Shown here in pieces: positions 1-13,287 of a DNA stretch of 64,000 bases. The notes below the pieces were generated by a model. It did no database searches and was not told where the DNA came from. It was given only the letters and a program-made list of their open reading frames with translations. The DNA is from Mercurialis annua (lineage: Eukaryota; Streptophyta; Magnoliopsida; Malpighiales; Euphorbiaceae): positions 38,777,653 through 38,841,652 of the forward strand of contig NC_065572.1 in assembly GCF_937616625.2 (NCBI RefSeq), read 5' to 3'. Both the position numbers and the translations under genes were made by a program. Positions within the stretch are counted from its first letter, which is position 1; each line of letters begins with the position of its first letter.

Positions 1-1289
1 AAGTAAAACGTTTACAAACATTACAAAACAAATCCAAGCATTTCACCTTTTTTACAATTTAAGCCAAATGTTTACAAACGTTACGAAACAAATCCAAGCG
101 TTGCACCTTTTTAGCATTTTGAGCCAAACGTTTACAAACATTACAAAACAAATCCAAGCGTTTCACCTTTTTAGCAATTTAAGCAAAATGTTTACAAACG
201 TTACGAAACAAATCCAAGCGTTTCACCTTTTTAGCATTTTAAGCCAAGCGTTTACAAAAATTACGAAACAAATCCAAGCGTTTCACCCTTTTAGAAATGT
301 AAGCCAAACGTTTACAAACGTTACGAAACAAATCCAAGCGTTTCACCTTTTTAGCAATTAAGCCAAACGTTTACAAACATTACAAAACAAATCCAAGCGT
401 TTCACCTTTTTAGCAATTTAAGCCAAATGTTTGCAAACGTTACGAAACAAATCCAAGTGTTTCACCTTTTTAGCATTTTAAGCCAAACGTTTACAAACAT
501 TACCAAACAAATCCAATCGTTTCACTTTTTTTAGCAATTTAAGCCAAACTTTTACAAACATTACGAAACAAAACCAAGCCTTTCACCTTTTTAGCAAATT
601 AAGCAAAACGTTTACAAACGTTACGAAACAAATTCAAGTGTTTCACCTTTTTAGAAATTTAAGCCAAACGTTTACAAACATTACGAAACAAATCCAAGCG
701 TTTCACCTTTTTAGCAATGTAAGCCAAACGTTTACAAACGTTACGAAACAAATCCAAGCGTTTTACCTTTTTAGGAATTTAAGCCAAACGTTTACAAACA
801 TTACGAAACAAATCCAAGCGTTTCACCTTTTTAGCAATGTAAGCCAAACGTTTACAAACGTTACGAAACAAATCCAAGCGTTTTACCTTTTTAGGAATTT
901 AAGCCAAACGATTACAAACGTTACGAAATAAATCCGAACGTTTGACCTTTTTAGCGATTTAAGCCAAACGTTCACTAACGATACGAAACAAATCCAAATA
1001 TTTCACCTTTTTAGCAATTTAGGCCAAACCCTTACAAACGTTACGAAACAAATCCAAATGTTTCACCTTTTTAGCAATTTATGCCAAGCGTTTACAAACG
1101 TTATGAAATAAAACCAAACGTTTAAAACGTTTTGAAACAAATTAAAACGTTTCACATTTTTAGCGGTTTAAGCCAATCGTTTACAAATGTTACGAAACAA
1201 AACCAAGCGTTTCACCTTTTTAGCAATTTAAGCCAAATGTTTACAAACATTACAAAACAAATCCAATTGTTTCACCTTTTTAGCAATTT
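1..1289 (+). repeat. 1,289-bp higher-order repeat, copy 1 (21 monomers)
   Basis: The unit consists of twenty monomers averaging 60 bp (one 59-mer and one 61-mer cancel out) plus one 89-bp monomer. Position 1 corresponds to 1290, 361 to 1650 and 1081 to 2370. Only a few substitutions separate the two copies, for example at about 121, 579 and 911, giving more than 99% identity by eye. The left end is the window edge, so the true unit boundary may lie elsewhere. Confidence 0.92.
1081..1169 (+). repeat. 89-bp marker monomer (60 + 29 bp), representative
   Basis: This monomer carries an extra 29 bp in which the first-half motif is repeated as CCAAACGTTTAAAACGTTNTG, so the half runs twice before the TTTCAC half. 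The same variant starts at about 2370, 3890, 5238, 6250, 8545, 10132, 10581, 11593, 13408, 16620, 18310, 20421, 23712, 26195, 29841, 32324, 34582, 37457, 38962, 39940, 40029 and 41944. It is a good register mark for higher-order units. The spacing of 1,012 bp occurs twice (5238-6250 and 10581-11593). It probably arose by slippage between the two CCAANCGTTT motifs, which lie 30 bp apart. Confidence 0.88.
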
Positions 1290-2578
1290 AAGTAAAACGT
1301 TTACAAACATTACAAAACAAATCCAAGCATTTCACCTTTTTTACAATTTAAGCCAAATGTTTACAAACGTTACGAAACAAATCCAAGCGTTGCACCTTTT
1401 TAGCATTTTAAGCCAAACGTTTACAAACATTACAAAACAAATCCAAGCGTTTCACCTTTTTAGCAATTTAAGCAAAATGTTTACAAACGTTACGAAACAA
1501 ATCCAAGCGTTTCACCTTTTTAGCATTTTAAGCCAAGCGTTTACAAAAATTACGAAACAAATCCAAGCGTTTCACCCTTTTAGAAATGTAAGCCAAACGT
1601 TTACAAACGTTACGAAACAAATCCAAGCGTTTCACCTTTTTAGCAATTAAGCCAAACGTTTACAAACATTACAAAACAAATCCAAGCGTTTCACCTTTTT
1701 AGCAATTTAAGCCAAATGTTTGCAAACGTTACGAAACAAATCCAAGTGTTTCACCTTTTTAGCATTTTAAGCCAAACGTTTACAAACATTACCAAACAAA
1801 TCCAATCGTTTCACTTTTTTTAGCAATTTAAGCCAAACTTTTACAAACATTACGAAACAAAACCAAGCGTTTCACCTTTTTAGCAAATTAAGCAAAACGT
1901 TTACAAACGTTACGAAACAAATTCAAGTGTTTCACCTTTTTAGAAATTTAAGCCAAACGTTTACAAACATTACGAAACAAATCCAAGCGTTTCACCTTTT
2001 TAGCAATGTAAGCCAAACGTTTACAAACGTTACGAAACAAATCATAGCGTTTTACCTTTTTAGGAATTTAAGCCAAACGTTTACAAACATTACGAAACAA
2101 ATCCAAGCGTTTCACCTTTTTAGCAATGTAAGCCAAACGTTTACAAACGTTACGAAACAAATCCAAGCGTTTTACCTTTTTAGGAATTTAAGCCAAACGT
2201 TTACAAACGTTACGAAATAAATCCGAACGTTTGACCTTTTTAGCGATTTAAGCCAAACGTTCACTAACGATACGAAACAAATCCAAATATTTCACCTTTT
2301 TAGCAATTTAGGCCAAACCCTTACAAACGTTACGAAACAAATCCAAATGTTTCACCTTTTTAGCAATTTATGCCAAGCGTTTACAAACGTTATGAAATAA
2401 AACCAAACGTTTAAAACGTTTTGAAACAAATTAAAACGTTTCACATTTTTAGCGGTTTAAGCCAATCGTTTACAAACGTTACGAAACAAAACCAAGCGTT
2501 TCACCTTTTTAGCAATTTAAGCCAAACGTTTACAAACATTACAAAACAAATCCAATTGTTTTACCTTTTTAGCAATTT
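1290..2578 (+). repeat. 1,289-bp higher-order repeat, copy 2
   Basis: This is a tandem copy of 1-1289 in the same register, including the 59-mer ending near 1650, the 61-mer with an extra T near 1820 and the 89-bp monomer at 2370. A private change is seen near 2043 (ATCATAGCG where the other copy has ATCCAAGCG). Similarity continues about 180 bp further, to about 2758. The register then breaks through a local duplication of roughly 294 bp (2759 onward repeats at 3053 onward). Confidence 0.92.
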
Positions 2579-5049
2579 AAGCAAAACGTTTACAAACATT
2601 ACAAAACAAATCCAAGCGTTTCACCTTTTTAGCAATTTAAGCCAAATGTTTACAAACGTTACGAAACAAATCCAAGCGTTGCACCTTTTTAGCATTATAA
2701 GCCAAACGTTTACAAACATTACAAAATAAATCCAAGCGTTTCACCTTTTTAGCAATTTAAGCCAAACCTTTACAAACATTAAAAAAACCAAGCGTTTCAC
2801 CTTTTTAGCAATTTAAGCAAAACGTTTACAAACGTTACGAAACAAATCCAAGCGTTTCACCTTTTCAGCAATATAAGCCAAGCGTTTACAAAAATTACGA
2901 AACAAATCCAAGCGTTTCACCCTTTTAGAAATGTAAGCCAAACGTTTACAAACGTTACGAAACAAATCCAAGCGTTTCACCTTTTTAGCAATTAAGCCAA
3001 ACGTTTACAAACATTACAAAACAAATCCAAGCGCTTCACCTTTTTAGCAATTTAAGCCAAACCTTTACAAACATTTAAAAAACCAAGCGTTTCACCTTTT
3101 TAGCAATTTAAGCAAAACGTTTACAAACGTTACGAAACAAATCCAAGCGTTTCACCTTTTCAGCAATATAAGCCAAGCGTTTACAAAAATTACGAAACAA
3201 ATCCAAGCGTTTCACCCTTTTAGAAATGTAAGCCAAACATTTACAAAAGTTATGAAATGAATCCAAGCGTTTCACCCTTTTAGCAATTAAGCCAAACGTT
3301 TACAAACATTACAAAACAAATCCAAGGGTTTCACCTTTTTAGCAATTTAAGCCAAATGTTTGCAAACGTTACGAAACAAATCCAAGCGTTTCACCTTTTT
3401 AGCATTTTAAGCCAAACGTTTACAAACATTACCAAACAAATCCAATCGTTTCACTTTTTTAGCAATTTAAGCCAAAATTTTACAAACATTACGAAACAAA
3501 ACCAAGCGTTTCACCTTTTTAGCAAATTAAGCAAAACGTTTACAAACGTTACGAAACAAATCCAAGCGTTTCACCTTTTTAGCAATTTAAGCCAAACGTT
3601 TACAAACATTACGAAACAAATCCAAGCGTTTCACCTTTTTAGCAATGTAAGCCAAACGTTTACAAACGTTACGAAACAAATCCAAGCGTTTTTACCTTTT
3701 TAGGAATTTAAGCCAAACGTTTACAAACGTTACGAAATAAATCTGAACGTTTGACCTTTTTAGCGATTTAAGCCAAACGTTCACTAACGATACGAAACAA
3801 ATCAAAATATTTCACCTTTTTAGCAATATAAGCCAAACCCTTACAAACGTTACGAAACAAATCCAAATGTTTCACCTTTTTAACAATTTAAGCCAATCGT
3901 TTACAAACGTTATGAAATAAAACCAAACGTTTAAAACGTTATGAAACAAATTAAAACGTTTCACATTTTTAGCGGTTTAAGCCAATCGTTTTCAAACGTT
4001 ACGAAACAAAACCAAGCGTTTCAACTTTTTAGCAATTTAAGCCAAATGTTTACAAACATTACAAAACAAATCCAATTGTTTCACCTTTTTAGCAATTTAA
4101 GCAAAAAGTTTACAAACATTACAAAACAAATCCAAGCGTTTCACCTTTTTTGCAATTTAAGCCAAATGTTTACAAACGTTACGAAACAAATCCAAGCGTT
4201 GCACCTTTTTAGCATTTTGAGCCAAACGTTTACAAACATTACAAAACAAATCCAAGCGTTTCACCGTTTTAGCAATTTAAGCAAAACGTTTACAAACGTT
4301 ACGAAACAAATCCAAGCGTTTCACCTTTTCAGCAATATAAGCCAAGCGTTTAAAAAAATTACGAAACAAATCCAAGCGTTTCACCCTTTTAGAAATGTAA
4401 GCCAAACGTTAACAAACGTTACGAAACAAATCCAAACGTTTCACCTTTTTAGCAATTGAAGCAAAACGTTTACAAATGTTACGAAACAAATCCAAGCGTT
4501 TCACCTTTTCAGCAATATAAGCCAAGCGTTTACAAAAATTACGAAACAAATCCAAGCGTTTCACCCTTTTAGAAATGTAAGCCAAACGTTTACAAACGTT
4601 ACGAAACAAATCCAAGCGTTTCACCTTTTTAGCAATTAAGCCAAACGTTTACAAACATTACAAAACAAATCCAAGCGTTTCACCTTTTTAGCAATTTAAG
4701 CCAAATGTTTGCAAACGTTACGAAACAAATCCAAGCGTTTCACCTTTTTAGCATTTTAAGCCAAACGTTTACAAACATTACCAAACAAATCCAATCGTTT
4801 CACTTTTTTAGCAATTTAAGCCAAACTTTTACAAACATTACGAAACAAAACCAAGCGTTTCACCTTTTTAGCAAATTCAGCAAAACGTTTACAAACGTTA
4901 CGAAACAAATTCAAGCGTTTCACCTTTTTAGCAATTTAAGCCAAACGTTTACAAACATTAAGAAACAAATCCAAGCGTTTCACCTTTTTAGCAATGTAAG
5001 CCAAACGTTTACAAACGTTACGAAACAAATCCAAGCGTTTTATCTTTTT

Positions 5050-7290
5050 AGGAATTTAAGCCAAACGTTTATAAACGTTACGAAATAAATCCGAACGTTT
5101 GACCTTTTTAGCGATTAAAGCCAAACGTTCACAAACGTTACGAAACAAATCCAAATATTTCACCTTTTTAGCAATTTAAGCCAAACCCTTACAAACGTTA
5201 CGAAACAAATCCAAATGTTTCACCCTTTTAGCAATTTAAGCCAAGCGTTTACAAACGTTATGAAATAAAACCAAACGTTTAAAACGTTATGAAACAAATT
5301 AAAACGTTTCACATTTTTAGCGGTTTAAGCCAATCGTTTACAAACGTTACGAAACAAAACCAAGCGTTTCACCTTTTTAGCAATTTAAGCCAAACGTTTA
5401 CAAACATTACAAAACAAATCCAATTGTTTCACCTTTTTAACAATTTAAGCCAAATGTTTACAAACGTTACGAAACAAATCCATTTCACCTTTTTTGCAAT
5501 GTAAACAAAATGTCTACAAACATTTCAAAACAAATCCAAGTGTTTCACCTTTTTAGCAATTTAAGCCAAATGTTTACAAACGTTACGAAACAAATCCAAG
5601 CGTTTAACCTTTTTAGACATTTTAGCCAAACGTTTATAAACATTACAAAACAAATCCAAGCGTTTCACCTTTCTAGCAATTTAAGCCAAAAGTTTACAAA
5701 CATGACGAAACAAATCCAAGAGTTTCACCTTTTTAGCAATTTAAGCTAAACTTTTATAAACGTTACGAAACAAATCCAAACGTTTCACCTTTTTAGCAAT
5801 ATAAGTCAAACATTTTCAAACGTTACGAAACAAATTCAAACGTTTCACCTTTTTATCTATTTAAGCCAAACATTTACGATGGTTTGGAAACAAATCCAAA
5901 TGTTTCACCTTTTTAGCAATTTAAGCCAAATGTTTACAAACGTTACGAAACAAATTCAAGCATTTCACCTTTTTAGAAATTTAAGCCAAATGTTTACAAA
6001 CGTTACAAACAAATCCAAGTGTTTCACCTTTTTATTAATTTTAACGAAATGTTTACAAATGTTAGCTATTTAAGCGAAATGTTTAAAAACTTATGAAACA
6101 AATACAAACGTTTCCCCTTTTAGCGATTTAAGCCAAACGTTTTCAAACGTTATGAAAGAAATCCAAATGTTTCACCTTTTTAGCGATTTAAGCCAGATGT
6201 TTACAAACGTTACAAAACAAAACCAAATGTTTCACCTTTTTAGCAATTTAAGCCAAAAGTTTACAATCGTTACGAAACAAAACCAAACGTTTAAAACGTT
6301 ATGAAATAAATTAAAACGTTTCACATTTTTAGCGATTTAAGCCAAACATTTACAAACGTTACGAAACAAAACCAAGCGTTTCACCTTTTTAGCAATTTAA
6401 GCCAAATTTTACAAACATTACGAAACAAATCCAAGTGTTTCACCTTTTTAGCAATTTAAGCCAAACGTTTACCAACGTTACAAAACAAATCCAAACGTTT
6501 CATCTTTTTAGAAATTTAAGCCAAACGTTTATAAACGTTACGAAACAAATCCAAACGTTTCACCTTTTCAGCGATTTAAGCCAAACATTTACAATGCTTT
6601 TGAAACAAATCCAAAAGTTTCACCTATTTAGAAATTTAAGCCAAAAGTTATAAAACAAATCACAGCGTTTCACCTTTTTAATAATTTAAGCCAAACGTTT
6701 ACAAATGGTACGAAACAAATCCAATCGTTTCACCTTTTTAGCAATTTAAGCGAAATGTTTACAAACATTACGAAACAAATCCAAACGTTTCACCTTTTTA
6801 GCAATTTAAGCAAAACGTTTACAAACATTATAAAACAAATCCAAGCGTTTCACCTTTTTAGCAATTTCAGCCAAATGTTTACAAACGTTACGAAACGAAT
6901 CCAAGCGTTGCACCTTTTTAGCATTTTAAGCCAAACGTTTACAAACATTACAAAACAAATCCAAGCGTTTCACCTTTTTAGCAATTTAAGCCAAACCTTT
7001 ACAAACATTAAAAAAAACTAAGCGTTTCACCTTTTTAGCAATTTAAGCAAAACGTTTACAAACGTTACGAAACAAATCCAAGCTTTTCACCTTTTCAGAA
7101 ATATAAGCCAAGCGTTTACAAAAATTACGAAACAAATCCAAGCGTTTCGCCCTTTTAGCAATGTAAGCCAAACGTTTACAAACGTTACGAAACAAATCCA
7201 AGCGTTTCACCTTTTTAGCAATTAAGCCAAACGTTTACAAACCTTACAAAACAAATCAAAGCGTTTCACCTTTTTAGCAATTTAAGCCAA
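5050..7290 (+). repeat. Long higher-order block, copy 1 (5,343-bp offset)
   Basis: This stretch matches about 10393-12634 with a constant offset of 5,343-5,345 bp. Shared private features include the run of two 89-bp monomers 1,012 bp apart, a shortened monomer near 5480 (ATCCATTTCACC), the TTTACGATGGTTTGG monomer near 5874, a 10-bp-short monomer near 6640 (CCAAAAGTTATAAAAC) and an ATTAAAAAAAACTAAGCG monomer near 7011. A few substitutions and single-base indels separate the copies, so it is older than the 6,129-bp duplication. Confidence 0.85.
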
Positions 7291-9113
7291 ATGTTTGCAA
7301 ACGTTACGAAACAAATCCAAGCGTTTCACCTTTTTAGCATTTTAAGCCAAACGTTTACAAACATTACCAAACAAATCCAATCGTTTCACTTTTTTTTAGA
7401 AATTTAAGCCAAACTTTTACAAACATTACGAAACAAAACCAAGCGTTTCACCTTTTTAGCAAATTAAGCAAAACGTTTACAAACGTTACGAAACAAATCC
7501 AAGCGTTTCACCTTTTTAGCAATTTAAGCCAAACGTTTACAAACATTACAAAACGAATCCAAGCGTTTAACCTTTTTAGCAATGTAAGCCAAACGTTTAC
7601 AAACGTTACGAAACAAATCCAAGCGTTTTACCTTTTTAGGAATTTAAGCCAAATGTTTACAAACATTACGAAACAAATCCAAGCGTTTCCCCTTTTTAGC
7701 AATGTAAGCCAAACGTTTACAAACGTTACGAAACAAATCCAAGCGTTTTACCTTTTTAGGAATTTAAGCCAAACGTTTACAAACGTTACGAAATAAATCC
7801 GAACGTTTGACCTTTTTAGCGATTTAAGCCAAACGTTTACTAACGATACGAAACAAATCCAAGCGTTTCGCCCTTTTAGCAATGTAAGCCAAACGTTTAC
7901 AAACGTTACGAAACAAATCCAAGCGTTTCACCTTTTTAGCAATTAAGCCAAACGTTTACAAACATTACAAAACAAATCCAAGCGTTTCACCTTTTTACCA
8001 ATTTAAGCCAAATGTTTGCAAACGTTACGAAACAAATCCAAGCGTTTCACCTTTTTAGCATTTTAAGCCAAACGTTTACAAACATTACCAAACAAATCCA
8101 ATCGTTTCACTTTTTTAGCAATTTAAGCCAAACTTTTACAAACATTACGAAACAAAACCAAGCGTTTCACCTTTTTAGCAAATTAAGCAAAACGTTTACA
8201 AACGTTACGAAACAAATCCAAGCGTTTTACCTTTTTAGCAATTTAAGCCAAACGTTTACAAACATTACGAAACAAATCCAAGCGTTTCCCCTTTTTAGCA
8301 ATGTAAGCCAAACGTTTACAAACGTTACGAAACAAATCCAAGCGTTTTACCTTTTTAGGAATTTAAGCCAAACGTTTACAAACGTAACGAAATAAATCCG
8401 AACGTTTGACCTTTTTAGCGATTTAAGCAAAACGTTCACCAACGATACGAAACAAATCCAAATATTTCACCTTTTTAGCAATTTAAGCCAAGCGTTTACA
8501 AACGTTACGAAACAAATCCAAATGTTTCACCTTTTTAGCAATTTAAGCCAAGCGTTTACAGACGTTATGAAATAAAACCAAACGTTTAAAACGTTATGAA
8601 ACAAATTAAAACGTTTCACATTTTTAGCGGTTTATGCCAATCGTTTACAAACGTTAGGAAACAAAACCAAGCGTTGCACCTTTTTAGCAATTTAAGCCAA
8701 ATGTTTACAAACATTACAAAACAAATCCAATTGTTTTACCTTTTTAGCAATTTAAGCAAAACGTTTACAAACATTACAAAACAAATCCAAGCGTTTCACC
8801 TTTTTTGCAATTTAAGCCAAATGTTTACAAACGTCACAAAACAAATCCAAGTGTTGCACCTTTTTAGCATTTTAATCCAAACGTTTGAAAACATTACAAA
8901 ACAAATCCAAGCGTTTCACCTTTTTAGCAATTTAAGCAAAACGTTTACAAACGTTACGAAACAAATCCAAGCGTTTCACTTTTTCAGCAATATAAACCAA
9001 GCGTTTACAAAAATTACGAAAAAAATCCAAGCGTTTCACCCTTTTTGAAATGTAAGCCAAACGTTTACAAACGTTACGAAACAAATCCAAGCGTTTCACC
9101 TTTTTAGCAATTA

Positions 9114-9711
9114 AGCCAAACGTTTACAAACCTTACAAAATAAATCCAAGCGTTTCACCTTTTTAGCAATTTAAGCCAAATGTTTGCAAACGTTACGAAA
9201 CAAATCCAAGCGTTTCACCTTTTTAGCATTTTAAGCCAAACATTTACAAACATTACCAAACAAATCCAATCGTTTCACTTTTTTAGCAATTTAAGCCAAA
9301 CTTTTACAAACATTACGAAACAAAACCAAGCGTTTCACCTTTTTAGCAAATTAAGCAAAACGTTTACAAACGTTACGAAACAAATCCAAGCGTTTCACCT
9401 TTTTAGCAATTAAGCAAAACGTTTACAAACCTTACAAAACAAATCCAAGCGTTTCACCTTTTTAGCAATTTAAGCCAAATGTTTGCAAACGTTACGAAAC
9501 AAATCCAAGCGTTTCACCTTTTTAGCATTTTAAGCCAAACGTTTACAAACATTACCAAACAAATCCAATCGTTTCACTTTTTTAGCAATTTAAGCCAAAC
9601 ATTTACAAACATTACGAAACAAAACCAAGCGTTTCACCTTTTTAGCAAATTAAGCAAAACGTTTACAAACGTTACGAAACAAATTCAAGTGTTTCACCTT
9701 TTTAGAAATTT
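9114..9711 (+). repeat. 299-bp (five-monomer) tandem duplication
   Basis: Positions 9114-9412 and 9413-9711 carry the same run of variants: an ACCTTACAAAA monomer, the TGTTTGCAAACG monomer, the ATTACCAAAC monomer and the AAACCAAGCG monomer, each set closing with an AAATTAAGC edge. The offset is 299 bp because one monomer is 59 bp. It is a local unequal-exchange product inside the larger higher-order structure. Confidence 0.8.
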
Positions 9712-10392
9712 AAGCCAAACGTTTACAAACATTACGAAACAAATCCAAGCGTTTCACCTTTTTAGCAATGTAAGCCAAACGTTTACAAACGTTACGAAAC
9801 AAATCCAAGCGTTTTACCTTTTTAGGAATTTAAGCCAAACGTTTACAAACATTACGAAACAAATCCAAGCGTTTCACCTTTTTAGCAATGTAAGCCAAAC
9901 GTTTACAAACGTTACGAAACAAATCCAAGCGTTTTACCGTTTTAGGAATTTAAGCCAAACGTTTACAAACGTTACGAAATAAATCCGAACGTTTGACCTT
10001 TTTAGCGATTTAAGCCAAACGTTTACTAACGATACGAAACAAATCCAAATATTTCACCTTTTTAGCAATTTAAGCCAAACCCTTACAAACGTTACGAAAC
10101 AAATCCAAATGTTTCACCTTTTTAGCAATTTAAGCCAAGCGTTTACAAACGTTATGAAATAAAACCAAACATTTAAATCGTTATGAAACAAATTAAAACG
10201 TTTCACATTTTTAGCGGTTTAAGCCAATCGTTTACAAACGTTACGAAACAAAACCAAGCGTTTCACCTTTTTAGCAATTTAAGCCAAACGTTTACAAACA
10301 TTACAAAACAAATCCAATTGTTTCACCTTTTTAGCAATTTAAGCAAAACGTTTACAAACATTACAAAACAAATCCAAGCGTTTCACCTTTTT

Positions 10393-12634
10393 AGGAATTT
10401 AAGCCAAACGTTTATAAACGTTACGAAATAAATCCGAACGTTTGACCTTTTTAGCGATTAAAGCCAAACGTTCACAAACGATACAAAACAAATCCAAATA
10501 TTTCACCTTTTTAGCAATTTAAGCCAAACCCTTACAAACGTTACGAAACAAATCCAAATGTTTCACCCTTTTAGCAATTTAAGCCAGGCGTTTACAAACG
10601 TTATGAAATAAAACCAAACGTTTAAAACGTTATGAAACAAATTAAAACGTTTCACATTTTTAGCGGTTTAAGCCAATGGTTTACAAACGTTACGAAACAA
10701 AACCAAGCGTTTCACCTTTTTAGCAATTTAAGCCAAACGTTTACAAACATTACAAAACAAATCCAATTGTTTCACCTTTTTAACAATTTAAGCCAAATGT
10801 TTACAAACGTTACGAAACAAATCCATTTCACCTTTTTTGCAATGTAAACAAAATGTCTACAAACATTTCAAAACAAATTCAAGCGTTTCACCTTTTTAGC
10901 AATTTAAGCCAAATGTTTACAAACGTTACGAAACAAATCCAAGCGTTTAACCTTTTTAGACATTTTAGCCAAACATTTACAAACATTACAAAACAAATCC
11001 AAGCGTTTCACCTTTTTAGCAATTTAAGCCAAAAGTTTACAAACATGACGAAACAAATCCAAGAGTTTCACCTTTTTAGCAATTTAAGCCAAACGTTTAT
11101 AAACGTTACGAAACAAATCCAAACGTTTCACCTTTTTAACAATATAAGTCAAACATTTTCAAACGTTACGAAACAAATTCAAACGTTTCACCTTTTTATC
11201 TATTTAAGCCAAACATTTACGATGGTTTGGAAACAAATCCAAATGTTTCACCTTTTTAGCAATTTAAGCCAAATGTTTACAAACGTTACGAAACAAATTC
11301 AAGCATTTCACCTTTTTAGAAATTTAAGCCAAATGTTTATAAACGTTACAAACAAATCCAAGCGTTTCACCTTTTTATTAATTTTAACGAAATGTTTACA
11401 AATGTTAGCTATTTAAGCGAAATGTTTAAAAACTTATGAAACAAATACAAACGTTTCCCCTTTTAGCGATTTAAGCCAAACGTTTTCAAACGTTATGAAA
11501 GAAATCCAAATGTTTCACCTTTTTAGCGATTTAAGCCTGATGTTTACAAACGTTACAAAACAAAACCAAATGTTTCACCTTTTTAGCAATTTAAGCCAAA
11601 AGTTTACAATCGTTACGAAACAAAACCAAACGTTTAAAACGTTATGAAACAAATTAAAACGTTTCACATTTTTAGCGATTTAAGCCAAACATTTACAAAC
11701 GTTACGAAACAAAACCAAGCGTTTCACCTTTTTAGCAATTTAAGCCAAATGTTTACAAACATTACGAAACAAATCCAAGTGTTTCACCTTTTTAGCAATT
11801 TAAGCCAAACGTTTACCAACGTTATAAAACAAATCCAAACGTTTCACCTTTTTAGAAATTTAAGCCAAACGTTTATAAACGTTACGAAACAAATCCAGAC
11901 GTTTCACCTTTTCAGCGATTTAAGCCAAACATTTACAATGCTTTTGAAACAAATCGAAAATTTTCACCTATTTAGAAATTTAAGCCAAAAGTTATAAAAC
12001 AAATCCAAGCGTTTCACCTTTTTAATAATTTAAGCCAAACGTTTACTAATGGTACGAAACAAATCCAATCGTTTCACCTTTTTAGCAATTTAAGCGAAAT
12101 GTTTACAAACATTACGAAACAAATCCAAACGTTTCACCTTTTTAGCAATTTAAGCAAAACGTTTACAAACATTATAAAACAAATCCAAGCGTTTCACCTT
12201 TTTAGCAATTTAAGCCAAATGTTTACAAACGATACGTAACAAATCCAAGCGTTGCACCTTTTTAGCATTTTAAGCCAAACGTTTACAAACATTACAAAAC
12301 AAATCCAAGCGTTTCACCTTTTTAGCAATTTAAGCCAAACCTTTACAAACATTAAAAAAAACTAAGCGTTTCACCTTTTTAGCAATTTAAGCAAAACGTT
12401 TACAAACGTTACGAAACAATTCCAAGTTTTTCACCTTTTCAGCAATATAAGCCAAGCGTTTACAAAAATTACGAAACAAATTCAAGCGTTTCACCCTTTT
12501 AGCAATGTAAGCCAAACGTTTACAAACGTTACGAAACAAATCCAAGCGTTTCACCTTTTTAGCAATTAAGCCAAACGTTTACAAACATTACAAAACAAAT
12601 CCAAGCGTTTCACCTTTTTACCAATTTAAGCCAA
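10393..12634 (+). repeat. Long higher-order block, copy 2 (5,343-bp offset)
   Basis: This is the partner of about 5050-7290, with the same order of variant monomers including the shortened ATCCATTTCACC monomer near 10824. Part of it (about 11140-12440) recurs a third time at about 16170-17460 with an offset of 5,027 bp. The array between 5 and 19 kb is therefore a mosaic of blocks of about 5 kb rather than one clean repeat. Confidence 0.82.
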
Positions 12635-13287
12635 ATGTTTGCAAACGTTACGAAACAAATCCAAGCGTTTCACCTTTTTAGCATTTTAAGCCAAACGTTT
12701 ACAAACATTACCAAACAAATCCAATCGTTTCAGTTTTTTAGCAATTTAAGCCAAACATTTACAAACATTACGAAACAAAACCAAGCGTTTCACCTTTTTA
12801 GCAAATTAAGCAAAACGTTTACAAACGTTACGAAACAAATCCAAGCGTTTCACCTTTTTAGCAATTTAAACCAAACGTTTACAAACGTTACGAAACAAAT
12901 CCAAGCGTTTCACCTTTTTAGCAATGTAAGCCAAACGTTTACAAACGTTACGAAACAAATCCAAGCGTTTTACCTTTTTAGGAATTTAAGCCAAACGTTT
13001 ACAAATGTTACGAAATAAATCCGAACGTTTGACCTTTTTAGCAATTTAAGCCAAACGTTCACAAACGATACGAAACAAATCCAAATATTTCACCTTTTTA
13101 GCAATTTAAGCCAAACCCTTACAAACGTTACGAAACAAATCCAAATGTTTCACCTTTTTAGCGATTTAAGCCAAACGTTTACAAACGTTACGAAACAAAA
13201 CCAAATGTTTCACCTTTTTAGCGATTTAAGCCAAACGTTTACAAACGTTACGAAACAAATCCAAACGTTTCACCTTTTTAGCGATTT

